From assembly GCA_035652815.1 (NCBI GenBank), contig DASRDB010000022.1:124001-188000 (forward strand): DNA of 64,000 nucleotides, in the 5' to 3' direction. The stretch is from DASRDB01 sp035652815. GTDB lineage: Bacteria > Chloroflexota > Ktedonobacteria > Ktedonobacterales > Ktedonobacteraceae. The notes below the pieces were generated by a model. The model had not been told where the DNA came from, ran no database searches, and saw nothing but the letters and a program-made list of their open reading frames with translations. A program made the position numbers and the translations under genes. Of the stretch, positions 9,341 to 17,363 are shown one piece after another. How positions within the stretch are numbered: the stretch's first letter is position 1; each line of letters begins with the position of its first letter.

Positions 9341-10195
9341 ATGCATGGTCTGGTCTTTGTAACCTGGGAAAAGTACCTGGGGGAGCGATTTGGAAATGGT
9401 CTTCTTCATACGTATCGAGAACGCATAGGGGAGAAACCAGGAAATACTCCGTTGTATACACGAACATACAGCGATGAAGCTTTGCTAGCCGGAGTTCAGG
9501 TGGCAAGCCAGTTGACAGGTCATACACTCGACACACTTCTTCATGAATATGGTCGCTATTTTATAACTAATGGGCTTACCCGGCATCTGTGTTCATACCT
9601 GCTCAGCAAGGCAAATAGCGGACTCGAGTTGCTGTTAATGATGCGCGATGCTCACGCGCAAATGAGGCGCACTCCTGATGCCTTAACCCCGCCGCTTTTT
9701 GCCTATGAGACGCTTTCCCCCAATCCGCGCGAGCTGGTCGTGATCTATGATAGCCCGCGTAAACTCTGTACGCTGCTAACTGGCGCTTTTGAAGGAGCTG
9801 CCGAGCGTTTCGGAGAACGAGTACAGGTGACAGAACAATCATGCATGAAAAAGGGGGCAGCAGCCTGCCGTTTTGAACTACGGTTCTCCCCGAGAATTTC
9901 TACCCGGCTTGAAATGCCTGTGACGCGAGAACAACTGGCTCGCCAGCAGGAGGATGAACAGTTAGCGAATGTAGTCCTGTCTGCCCTGCCCGAAGCTGAT
10001 GGTATGACGATGCAGGAATTGCAGCACACACTAAGCTATTGGAATGTCGCACCGGAACAACTGCGGCCTGCGGTACTCTTGCGCGCGCTTCAGCATCTGC
10101 GCTTCGCAGGGCTGATCTCTACCAGTTCGAATGAGCCGGGAGATACGCTTGCCACACGCCGGTACTGGCGCGCTCCGACGAAAGGAATGGTATAA
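9341..10195 (+). CDS. H-NOX heme/gas-sensor domain with C-terminal winged-helix-like domain
   Basis: A 284-residue protein. The N-terminus MHGLVFVTWEKYLGERFG matches the H-NOX fold. The candidate proximal heme ligand is H105 in RDAHAQMRR. The heme-propionate motif Y-x-S-x-R is Y136-D-S138-P-R140. These positions agree well with the characterised H-NOX ligands (His102, Y131/S133/R135). After ~residue 200 comes an ~80-residue domain: helices (LANVVLSALPEADGMTMQEL, LLRALQHLRFAGLI) and a beta-wing ending in RRYWRAP, like a winged-helix DNA-binding domain. The start at 9341 has GGGAGGA eight bases upstream. A one-component gas-responsive transcription factor is the inferred role. Confidence 0.85.
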   Translation: MHGLVFVTWEKYLGERFGNGLLHTYRERIGEKPGNTPLYTRTYSDEALLAGVQVASQLTGHTLDTLLHEYGRYFITNGLTRHLCSYLLSKANSGLELLLMMRDAHAQMRRTPDALTPPLFAYETLSPNPRELVVIYDSPRKLCTLLTGAFEGAAERFGERVQVTEQSCMKKGAAACRFELRFSPRISTRLEMPVTREQLARQQEDEQLANVVLSALPEADGMTMQELQHTLSYWNVAPEQLRPAVLLRALQHLRFAGLISTSSNEPGDTLATRRYWRAPTKGMV

Positions 10196-10197
10196 GG

Positions 10198-10246
10198 CAA
10201 AAAAAGAGCGCGAGGAGAGGAAAAATCTCCTTTGCCTCGCGCTCTT
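10198..10246 (-). terminator. Rho-independent terminator of the sulfurtransferase gene
   Basis: A 12-bp stem pairs AAGAGCGCGAGG (10204-10215) with CCTCGCGCTCTT (10235-10246). Read on the minus strand, it is followed by a run of T. It lies 14 bases past the stop of the leftward sulfurtransferase gene and could also block readthrough from the H-NOX gene. Confidence 0.85.
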
Positions 10247-10259
10247 GATTCTTCGAGGG

Positions 10260-11111
10260 TTATTTCTCGATGGGCGCGCCGATCAGGCTGCCCCATTCAG
10301 TCCAGGAGCCATCGTAGTTGCGCACGTGTGGATAGCCGAGCAAATAATGCAGCACGTACCAGGTATGGCTGCTGCGCTCTCCAATACGGCAGTAGGCGAT
10401 AACCTCTTTGTCTTCGGTGACGCCTTTGCTCTCATACAGGGCACGCAGTTCTTCTGGGGACTTAAATGTGCCATCCTCACGGACAGCCATTGACCAGGGT
10501 ATATTTGCCGCGCCAGGGATATGGCCGCCGCGCTGTGCACCTTCTTGAGGCAGGTTTGCTGGAGCGAGCAGTTCACCGCTGTATTCTCCTGGTGAGCGCA
10601 CATCGACGAGGGCGAGGTCAGGCTGACCAAGTTCAGCAAGAATCTGGTCGCGGAAAGCGCGAATATCCTTTTGTGGTTCCTTCGCCTTGTAAGTCGTTTG
10701 AGGGTAGGATGGCACCTCTGTAGTCAACTCGCGCTTATCGGCCAGCCACTTTACGCGACCGCCATTCAGCAAGCGTACATCTTCATGGCCGTAATACTTG
10801 AGTAACCAGAGCGCCCAGGCCGCGAACCAGTTGTTATTGTCACCATAGAGGATAATGGTGGTGTCATTGCTGATTCCCGCGCGGCTGAGTAATGCTTCGA
10901 GATGTTCTTTGTCGATGGGGGCGCGTACTACCTGGTCCTGCAACTCTTTTTGCCAGTTGAAAGCAACCGCGCCTGGAATATGTCCCTGCTCGTAGGCCTT
11001 CGTATCGACATCGACCTCGACCAGGCGCACATTTGGATCGTGCAGATGGACCTCTACCCAATCGGCATCTACCAACGCTTCAGGGTAGGCGTAACCATTG
11101 GTTGTAGACAT
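10260..11111 (-). CDS. Thiosulfate sulfurtransferase (tandem rhodanese)
   Basis: A 283-residue protein with two rhodanese domains. The N-terminal domain (VRLVEVDVDTKAYEQGHIPGA) is inactive. The C-terminal domain carries the catalytic loop CRIGERSS, as in actinobacterial CysA2-type enzymes that move sulfur from thiosulfate to an acceptor. The start has AAAGGAG upstream. It is divergent from a LysR regulator across 290 bases that contain repeated GTGATAT elements. A close paralogue lies at 39548-40429. Confidence 0.92.
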   Translation of the reverse strand: MSTTNGYAYPEALVDADWVEVHLHDPNVRLVEVDVDTKAYEQGHIPGAVAFNWQKELQDQVVRAPIDKEHLEALLSRAGISNDTTIILYGDNNNWFAAWALWLLKYYGHEDVRLLNGGRVKWLADKRELTTEVPSYPQTTYKAKEPQKDIRAFRDQILAELGQPDLALVDVRSPGEYSGELLAPANLPQEGAQRGGHIPGAANIPWSMAVREDGTFKSPEELRALYESKGVTEDKEVIAYCRIGERSSHTWYVLHYLLGYPHVRNYDGSWTEWGSLIGAPIEK

Positions 11112-11200
11112 AGTTACTCCTTTACTTCGTCTATAAAAGATATGGATAAGGTGAAAGCGCAGACCTTACGCTAACAGAACCTTAGTTTCTGAGGAAAAAC

Positions 11201-11270
11201 ATATCACATTATCGTTCCTACCTCAAGGTAAAAGGCCTATTTCCAGGTGATATCATAAAAGTGATATGAT
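11201..11270. promoter_or_regulatory. Candidate LysR operator, repeated (G)TGATAT elements
   Basis: GTGATATCAT (11247-11256) and GTGATATGAT (11261-11270) are direct repeats 14 bases apart. ATATCAC at 11201-11207 is the inverse of the same core. They lie between the divergent sulfurtransferase and LysR genes, where a LysR regulator normally binds. Binding is inferred. Confidence 0.45.
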
Positions 11271-11401
11271 TTAAGCGTAGTATTATTCCATAGAATTATA
11301 TTGCTTATTCACTTTGATTATACTACAATAGGACGTGCTTTTCTACGGGAGGCAGATAGAACCGCCAGAAGAATATTGAGCAGGGAGGCCAGGAGCCATA
11401 A

Positions 11402-12310
11402 ATGAATCTCTACCATTTGCGCGTCTTTCTTACGGTTGCTGAGCATGAACATATTACTCGCGCATCTCAGGAGTTGCTGCTGAGTCAACCTGCTGTTACC
11501 AAGATTATTCAGCATCTGGAGCAGGAAGTTGGCCTGGAACTGATCGAGCGTCATGGCAGGCGTATCGCCCTCACTTATGCTGGTAACGTGCTGCACAGTT
11601 ATGCGCGCCGCCTGTTTTCATTGGAACGGGAAATGGAGGATGTGCTGGGTGTTTTGCGGGATGCGGAGGTTGGCGAAATTACCCTGGCGGCCAATACGAC
11701 CACCGGCGTGTATTTGTTGCCCCCCATTGTGGCTCGTTTTCGCGAGCGTTATCCACGAGTTGCACTCCACATCTCGATCCTGAATTCGCATGAAATTATC
11801 GAGCAAATACTCAGCTGGGTGCTTGACTTCGGACTGGTTGAGGGCGACCCTACGACACTTCCACCTGATCTGATAACGGAGGTGTTTGCCCAGGATGAGC
11901 TTGTCCTGGTGGTCGCTCAGGACCACCATTGGAGCAGGCTAGCTGAATTGCAGCCCGAGATGTTGCGCGATGGCGAGCTATTAGTGCGCGAGCAGGGAAG
12001 CGGTATTCGAGAAGTGGTCGAGCATGCCCTGCAACAACATGGAGTACGCATTGTCCCGCTGCTCACGCTCTCCGATAACGAGGCGATCAAGCAAATGGTG
12101 ATGAGTGGAGTTGGAGCAGCTATCGTTTCATCTCTGGCTGTCCGGCGCGAAGTTGCCAGTGGCGACCTTGTGCGCCTTCCCATCGCGGGAGTAGACCTGC
12201 GCCCCAAATTAAGCCTTGTCCGGCGAGCAGATAAACATCTTTCGCGTGCCGCGCAGGCCTTTTGCACCTTTCTACAGGAGGTAGATGGGAAGCTCGCGTA
12301 TCACTCTTGA
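11402..12310 (+). CDS. LysR-family transcriptional regulator
   Basis: A 302-residue protein of standard length. The N-terminal helix-turn-helix is HITRASQELLLSQPAVTKIIQHLEQEVGLELIERHG, given here in overlapping outline. A periplasmic-binding-like effector domain follows from ~90 (EITLAANTTTGVYLLPPIVARF). The sequence resembles the CysL/CysB side of the family, which fits control of the divergent sulfurtransferase. The gene ends 10 bases inside the opposing EamA transporter gene. Confidence 0.9.
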   Translation: MNLYHLRVFLTVAEHEHITRASQELLLSQPAVTKIIQHLEQEVGLELIERHGRRIALTYAGNVLHSYARRLFSLEREMEDVLGVLRDAEVGEITLAANTTTGVYLLPPIVARFRERYPRVALHISILNSHEIIEQILSWVLDFGLVEGDPTTLPPDLITEVFAQDELVLVVAQDHHWSRLAELQPEMLRDGELLVREQGSGIREVVEHALQQHGVRIVPLLTLSDNEAIKQMVMSGVGAAIVSSLAVRREVASGDLVRLPIAGVDLRPKLSLVRRADKHLSRAAQAFCTFLQEVDGKLAYHS

Positions 12311-13218
12311 GGCACGCTTTCCGCGATCCTTTGTTGCCCTGGTTTTTTGCCTGTGATGAAAATGCCTGCCAGCACCAGAATCAGCCCCGCGATGGCATTT
12401 AATCCTACCACTTCACTCAAAAAGATCGCACCGTACACCAGTGCGAAGCAAGGGAGCAGGTAGGTGACAATCAGAGTACGGGTTGGTCCCACGTGTTCGA
12501 TCAGCCAGAAGTAGCACAGGTAGGCGACCGAGGTGCCACCCAGCGCTAGGGCGAGCGCGCAGGCGATGGCTGGCAGTCCAGGCGCGTGTGCAGGCGGTTG
12601 CACTGCCAGGGCGATGCCTGCAATGGGGGCCAGTATTAACGCGCCAAAGGAGAGCTGGCCGATAGCTGGTTGCATAAGCGGCAACCCTTTGAGCCAGCGA
12701 CTGGCGAATAGCCCGCCAAAGGCATAACTGACTGCGCCCACCAGCACCGAACAGACGCCGAACACATACAGGGAAGAAGACCCCGCTTCAAAGATGGCCG
12801 GGCCGACAAGCACACCAACGCCCAGAAAGCCGAGCAATACTCCGCCGATACGCTGCCAGGTCAATCGTTCTCCGCCGGGCCACCAGTTCGAGACAATTAC
12901 GACAGCCAATGGTGTTGTCGCATTGAGGATAGCTGCCATTCCCGATGTCACATGCTCCTCGCCCCAACTGATCGCAAGGTAGGGAATAATGCCATTAAAG
13001 ATAGCGACCAGCAAATAGCCGTGTATGCGTGTAGACCATCCATGCAGAATAGAGGGTTTGAAAGGCACAACGACGAGCAACCCAAGCGAGCCGAGGACCA
13101 GCCGAATAGCTACCAGGGTTAATGGTGACATATCATTAATGGCCACCTTGATGAAGAGAAAAGAACCGCCCCATAAGGCGGCCAGCGCAAATAAGACCAG
13201 GTATTCTTTCAATTTCAT
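12301..13218 (-). CDS. EamA/DMT-family transporter
   Basis: A 305-residue membrane protein with ten predicted spans in two EamA halves. Recognisable stretches are LAALWGGSFLFIKVA in the first half and LALGGTSVAYLCYFWLIEHVGPTRT in the second. Members export amino acids or metabolites; the substrate is not evident. The start at 13218 (MKLKEYLVLF) is chosen because the preceding codons are hydrophilic and poorly conserved. It is divergent from the ChrB-like gene. Confidence 0.9.
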   Translation of the reverse strand: MKLKEYLVLFALAALWGGSFLFIKVAINDMSPLTLVAIRLVLGSLGLLVVVPFKPSILHGWSTRIHGYLLVAIFNGIIPYLAISWGEEHVTSGMAAILNATTPLAVVIVSNWWPGGERLTWQRIGGVLLGFLGVGVLVGPAIFEAGSSSLYVFGVCSVLVGAVSYAFGGLFASRWLKGLPLMQPAIGQLSFGALILAPIAGIALAVQPPAHAPGLPAIACALALALGGTSVAYLCYFWLIEHVGPTRTLIVTYLLPCFALVYGAIFLSEVVGLNAIAGLILVLAGIFITGKKPGQQRIAESVPQE

Positions 13219-13360
13219 GGTACGCTCATGCTCCTGTAGTAAAACACAGTATATCATATGGGCTGGCGCGCTTGACTTTAGAGGCTTGTTGGAGTACGAT
13301 AACGGCGCATAGTAACTGATGTTACTCAATTTTAGAGGAACAGTTGAGGGTTATACATTG

Positions 13361-14071
13361 ATGTATGAACGTGAGGCCATGCGCTGGTTACAACTCACGT
13401 ATAAGGTCCCGAGTGAACCTTCGCAAAAGCGTGTCTGGGTCTGGCGTCGTTTGCAGAACCTGGGAGCATTTGCCTTACAGAATTCGGTCTACCTGCTGCC
13501 TTTTTCGGAAGAAGTAGAGAAGCAGTTTCGCCAGCTTGCCCAGGAGATTCGCGATATGGGCGGTGAAGCGAGTATTTTTTCGGTGGTTGCGCTTGATCCC
13601 GCCGACGAGCAGCGTATTCTCTCGGTGATTACCGAGGCGCGTAACAACGAGTATCTGACCGTTATCAAAGTCTGCTCGCGCTTCCTGGCAAAAGCACTCA
13701 CCATCATTGAAACGCAGGGCTGGAACGAGCAGGTACATGCCGAATTTGCCGAAGTGCTGGAGAAAGTTCACGTCCTGTTCCGCACCGCCAAACGCCACGA
13801 CATGCTGGGAGTATTAACAGCCACCAAACGCGCTGATGCCGCCGAAGCCCTCTCCACCTGCGAGCAAGTCTTCCGTATGCTCCTCGACCGGGATTATGCT
13901 CGCGCCCGCCGCATCCTCGAAGCTCACAGCGAATTTTTGCCAGAAATGCCCCGCCCCGAGACCACTTTCCCCGAAGCCGCAAACAACCATTCCGAGTCGG
14001 CCAATCAGGACAATGTGCAACAGCCGCCTGTTGATAAATCGGGTGCGGATATGCCGGAATTGCCGATTTAA
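13361..14071 (+). CDS. ChrB N-terminal-domain protein
   Basis: A 236-residue protein. The segment MRWLQLTYKVPSEPSQKRVW to EEVEKQFRQLAQEIRDMGGEA matches the N-terminal domain of ChrB, a protein linked to control of chromate resistance. The C-terminal ~60 residues are Pro/Glu/Asn-rich and probably disordered. ATG 13361 has GAGGG 12 bases upstream; ATG codons at 13319 and 13379 are alternatives. No chromate transporter is nearby, so a chromate role should not be assumed; it may be a general regulator. Confidence 0.7.
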   Translation: MYEREAMRWLQLTYKVPSEPSQKRVWVWRRLQNLGAFALQNSVYLLPFSEEVEKQFRQLAQEIRDMGGEASIFSVVALDPADEQRILSVITEARNNEYLTVIKVCSRFLAKALTIIETQGWNEQVHAEFAEVLEKVHVLFRTAKRHDMLGVLTATKRADAAEALSTCEQVFRMLLDRDYARARRILEAHSEFLPEMPRPETTFPEAANNHSESANQDNVQQPPVDKSGADMPELPI

Positions 14072-14192
14072 AGGACAGTTGGTTTTCCCACCACATTGCT
14101 TTTCGCACTCTTCCAAAGTATCATATCCTCAAAAGCTCTATAGAAATAAGTAGGCCAGGAGTGTATAGATAGTTCTCAACAAAGGAACAGAG

Positions 14193-15443
14193 ATGCAGAA
14201 CACAGGGATGATGCCGAACTCTCCGGTGCCTGCCAGGCGCTCGTCGCGTTTCCTGGAGTGGATATGGTTCGCGTGGGTGGCGTGGCTGCCATTTTTTATA
14301 CCCATGTTTGCTGATCTGTTCCAGCGGCATCCCACCGTTTTGCAACTGGCTATCACCTTCCCTGGCGCAGCGATCTTCATCGTCGTCTATGTCTGGACGG
14401 CCTGGCAACTTGCTCAGCTACTCAACGGAACAATGTACTCGCTGGATGCCCTCAATCGGGTATGGTGGATACCTATCGCCATACTTTCAGCGATCGGCAT
14501 TATTTTAACACTGCTAGATGGAAATGCATGGCTGGGTCTTTTTGTTTATACCAGCGCCATTACCGGTGGACTGCTGCGTGATAAAAGCCTCATGGCGGTC
14601 GTCGTCATTATGCTGGTCAACACTCTTGCTTTGTTTTGTGCCCTGGCGACAGTGGATAATCTGCCGAATCTGGTGCAGGGAGGGATTTTGATCCCCGCTA
14701 CCGGCTTTACGACGCTGGGTTTATCGCGGGCCGTGATGACCGCTCGTGAGCTACAGAGGGCACGTGAGGAGATCGCCCGCCTGGCCGTTTCAGAGGAGCG
14801 GCTGCGCATCGCGCGCGATCTGCATGACCTGCTGGGGCATAAGCTCTCCCTCATTACGCTGAAGAGTGAGCTGGCTGGTCGGCTGGTAATGATCGCACCG
14901 GAACGGGCTGTTGAGGAGATACACGATATCGAAAGTGTGGCGCGTGAAGCGCTGCGCGAGACACGGGAAACCATCTCGGGTTATCGCCAGCCAACTCTTT
15001 TGACAGAATTGCGCGCGGCGCAAGAGATTCTGGCTGCCGCCGGTATCATCTGTGATTGCGAGGTGGAGAGCATGACAATACCTGCCACCATTGAAGCAGT
15101 ACTCGCCAGCGCCGTCCGCGAAGGAATCACCAATGTGATTCGTCATAGCCGGGCAAAGCATTGTACAATCCGGGTCATGCAGGATGTGGAGCATGCCAGC
15201 GTTGTCATTCTTGATGATGGGCAGCAGAAGACGGGCAGCTTGCATATGCTAGGGACACCCGGTAGTGGTCTGAGAGGGCTTGCCGAGCGCGTTACTGTGT
15301 ACAATGGTAGTTTAGAGGCAGGAGAGCGCCCAGAAGGCGGCTTCCGGCTCTATGTAACACTTCCTCTCAAGAGTGTAAATGCGGCACGCGATGAGCAAGC
15401 GCGTGCCAGTAATAGAGCGATTCCGGGGAGTACGGGAAGATGA
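14193..15443 (+). CDS. Sensor histidine kinase, NarL/DesK type
   Basis: A 416-residue protein. Five or six membrane spans occupy residues ~20-180. A HisKA_3 dimerisation domain follows with the phospho-acceptor H211 in ARDLHDLLGHKLS. The ATPase part reads VREGITNVIRHSRA (N box) and GSGLRGLAERV (G box). There is no extracellular sensor domain, so the membrane part itself is the likely sensor, as in DesK. The stop overlaps the response-regulator start by four bases. Confidence 0.92.
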   Translation: MQNTGMMPNSPVPARRSSRFLEWIWFAWVAWLPFFIPMFADLFQRHPTVLQLAITFPGAAIFIVVYVWTAWQLAQLLNGTMYSLDALNRVWWIPIAILSAIGIILTLLDGNAWLGLFVYTSAITGGLLRDKSLMAVVVIMLVNTLALFCALATVDNLPNLVQGGILIPATGFTTLGLSRAVMTARELQRAREEIARLAVSEERLRIARDLHDLLGHKLSLITLKSELAGRLVMIAPERAVEEIHDIESVAREALRETRETISGYRQPTLLTELRAAQEILAAAGIICDCEVESMTIPATIEAVLASAVREGITNVIRHSRAKHCTIRVMQDVEHASVVILDDGQQKTGSLHMLGTPGSGLRGLAERVTVYNGSLEAGERPEGGFRLYVTLPLKSVNAARDEQARASNRAIPGSTGR

Positions 15444-16045
15444 TACGTGTGATGATCGCCGAGGATCAGGCAATGGTTCGTGGCGCGCTTGCGGCATTAC
15501 TCACGCTCGAGGGCGACATTGAGGTCGTGGCGCAGGTCGCTCGCGGCGATGAAGTTGTGCAGGCTGCGAAATCCACACATCCTGATGTGGCTTTGCTTGA
15601 TATCGAGATGCCGGGCAAGGATGGTCTGGAGGCTGCCGCCGACTTGCGCGACCAGGTGCCGACATGCCGCGTAATGATCCTGACCACCTTTGGACGCCCT
15701 GGCTACCTGCGGCGCGCGATGGAAAGCGGAGTGGTCGGCTTTCTCCTTAAAGATGCCCCGGCTGCTGAACTGGCGGCTGCCATCCGGCGTATCATGGCGG
15801 GCGAGCGCGTTGTTGACCCTACTCTGGCGCTTGCCGCCCTCAGTGAAGGAAACAATCCTCTGACTGAACGCGAACGCGAGGTACTCGCGGCTGCCGCACC
15901 CGGCCTGAGCATTACCGAAATCGCTCGGAAACTCTCGCTTTCGGAAGGCACCGTTCGCAACTATCTTTCCGTCGCCATTCAAAAGCTGCATGCTGCCAAT
16001 CGTGTCGAGGCGGCGCGCATTGCCGAAAGCAAGGGCTGGTTGTAA
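15440..16045 (+). CDS. Response regulator, NarL/FixJ type
   Basis: A 201-residue protein. The receiver domain has the acidic pair AED at 8-9, the phosphorylation site D54 (ALLDIEMPG) and K104 region (LLKDA). The C-terminal LuxR-type helix-turn-helix contains LTEREREVLAAAAPGLSITE and RKLSLSEGTVRNYL. It is the partner of the kinase just upstream, joined by an ATGA overlap. The dyad at 16106-16119 is a likely binding site. Confidence 0.95.
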   Translation: MIRVMIAEDQAMVRGALAALLTLEGDIEVVAQVARGDEVVQAAKSTHPDVALLDIEMPGKDGLEAAADLRDQVPTCRVMILTTFGRPGYLRRAMESGVVGFLLKDAPAAELAAAIRRIMAGERVVDPTLALAALSEGNNPLTEREREVLAAAAPGLSITEIARKLSLSEGTVRNYLSVAIQKLHAANRVEAARIAESKGWL

Positions 16046-16105
16046 TCTCTGTTGTGTGTAGCCAACCGGGTGATGGCAAGGGCCGCTTCAATCCTTACAT
16101 CTCTT

Positions 16106-16119
16106 ATGACAAATGTCAT
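16106..16119. promoter_or_regulatory. Dyad ATGACA-AA-TGTCAT, candidate response-regulator operator
   Basis: Six-base inverted arms with a two-base centre lie 61 bases past the response-regulator stop and 128 bases before the membrane-protein gene. LuxR-type response regulators commonly bind such short dyads. The pairing with this regulator is inferred from position. Confidence 0.5.
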
Positions 16120-16246
16120 ATTCAACTGCTGATGTTCTTCACTACCCGTTTCCCTCGTTCCAGAGTATGCTTGAACCATAGAAGTTCAATGTGAGGCGGC
16201 CAGATCAAAGACTACTCACTCGAAGATAAAGAAAGGGGTATCATCC

Positions 16247-16681
16247 ATGAACACATCAGCAAGTAGATTACACAAACTTCAGATGCTTGCCATTCTGGTG
16301 CTGGTCTTCGCCGATGGTTGTGATGTTGGTCAATTCTCGCTCTCCTCGTTCGACACATGGGATGTTGGAGGCATTATCAGCGTGCTGCTTCACGCGCTGC
16401 CGGGCTTCATCATCATGTGGTTGGGCATCCAGTTGTTCTATGCGCCGCAGCGCCTTGCTCCACGCATCTGGATAAGCGTCATATCCGCTCTTGCAGTGGT
16501 CGGCAATATCGTAATGATTATTCTAGGCGCGACCAATCCCGATCCGAACTCCGTCGGTGTTCATTCCCCTGGAGACTGGATGGTAGTAATTGCCATTATG
16601 GCCGGTGTAGTCATCTGGTTTGCTGCCCTGCTGATGGAACGCGCGCAGCCCGAAAGTGTGAGGCGCGAAGCAATCTCATAG
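16247..16681 (+). CDS. Small four-span membrane protein
   Basis: A 144-residue hydrophobic protein with about four spans (LQMLAILVLVFAD, GIISVLLHALPGFIIMWLGI, ISVISALAVVGNIVMIIL, WMVVIAIMAGVVIWFAALL). I do not recognise the family. AAAGAAAGGGG precedes the ATG. It follows the two-component pair and the dyad, so it is the most likely target of that system. A hairpin terminator lies ~28 bases past its stop. Confidence 0.75.
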   Translation: MNTSASRLHKLQMLAILVLVFADGCDVGQFSLSSFDTWDVGGIISVLLHALPGFIIMWLGIQLFYAPQRLAPRIWISVISALAVVGNIVMIILGATNPDPNSVGVHSPGDWMVVIAIMAGVVIWFAALLMERAQPESVRREAIS

Positions 16682-16709
16682 CAGCGTAAGGCAGTTGTGA
16701 TAAATATTG

Positions 16710-16741
16710 AGCCAGGACATTTCACAAACTATGTCCTGGCT
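16710..16741 (+). terminator. Hairpin terminator after the membrane-protein gene
   Basis: AGCCAGGACAT (16710-16720) pairs with ATGTCCTGGCT (16731-16741) over an 10-base loop, followed by a T-rich TTCTCTCATTATT. The T tract is interrupted. Confidence 0.65.
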
Positions 16742-16769
16742 TCTCTCATTATTAAGTCTGTCAATGGCA

Positions 16770-16909
16770 TACCATGAAGAAGCCTCTCTTGCCTGTCATA
16801 CCATGAAGAAGCCCCTCTTGCCTGTCATCCTGAGCGCAGCGAAGGATCTGCGTTACCCAGCAGGATCGTGTGCCCAGACCGCAGATCCTTCGCTGCGCTC
16901 AGGATGACA
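16770..16909. repeat. Family B palindromic repeat, copy 1 (complete, with 5' duplication)
   Basis: The left arm carries CATCCTGAGCGCAGCGAAGG and the right arm its inverse, ending in CAGGATGACA at 16909. The 5' shoulder TACCATGAAGAAGCC...CTGTCA is present twice in tandem (about 16770-16799 and 16800-16828). The 365-base gap 16682-17046 otherwise holds only the terminator and the leader of the small ORF. Confidence 0.85.
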
Positions 16910-17046
16910 TCTAAAGCAGGTTGGTCATTCTTCTTCCTGGCTTTTTCTCGTATACTATCTCTATCTACAACCAAACTGTAACAAGTATCGTATATAAAGT
17001 AAGGATTGTTGGAAAACCATTTATTGGTTAAAGAGGAACAAAAGAT

Positions 17047-17205
17047 ATGCAGAAACAGGAATATCTACCACAACGAAAAAGTGGCGCAAAAGCTATGGCA
17101 ATCGATGAGCGAGCGCAACTCGTTAAAATTCGACTTTTGCAACTTCTGGCGGTGATTATCTCTGCGATTTTTGCTCTGGGCCTGCACCTGTTCTTCGGGC
17201 ATTAG
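17047..17205 (+). CDS. 52-residue single-span membrane protein
   Basis: ATG 17047 has AGAGGA 12 bases upstream and the frame ends at TAG 17203-17205. The first ~32 residues are basic and polar (QPQRKSGAKAM-type composition), followed by one hydrophobic helix (LLQLLAVIISAIFALGLHLF). A hairpin terminator lies 25 bases past the stop. The complete signal set (ribosome site, N-in topology, terminator) supports a real small protein. Function unknown. Confidence 0.6.
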   Translation: MQKQEYLPQRKSGAKAMAIDERAQLVKIRLLQLLAVIISAIFALGLHLFFGH

Positions 17206-17229
17206 ACATCGGTCGCAGTTACTATAAAA

Positions 17230-17265
17230 CGAGGACGTCCTATTCAGGACGCCCTTTCTATTTTT
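17230..17265 (+). terminator. Hairpin terminator after the small membrane ORF
   Basis: GAGGACGTCCT (17231-17241) pairs with AGGACGCCC (17246-17254) with one mismatch and a four-base loop, then TTTCTATTTTT. Confidence 0.7.
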
Positions 17266-17363
17266 GGAGTTGGAAAAGTCTGAGCTTTTCTTTCGGCATT
17301 GTTTGCCCTTGCGCTTGCGCGTTGGAATGAGTACAATCGATAGTGATTGATGATAGAGGAATT

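Noticed and set aside
13361..14071. A chromate resistance gene
   Set aside because: Only the ChrB N-terminal domain is seen and no ChrA transporter is present.
16770..16828. Possible CRISPR repeat because two 30-base copies lie in tandem
   Set aside because: Only two copies with no spacers; they are the shoulder of a family B repeat.
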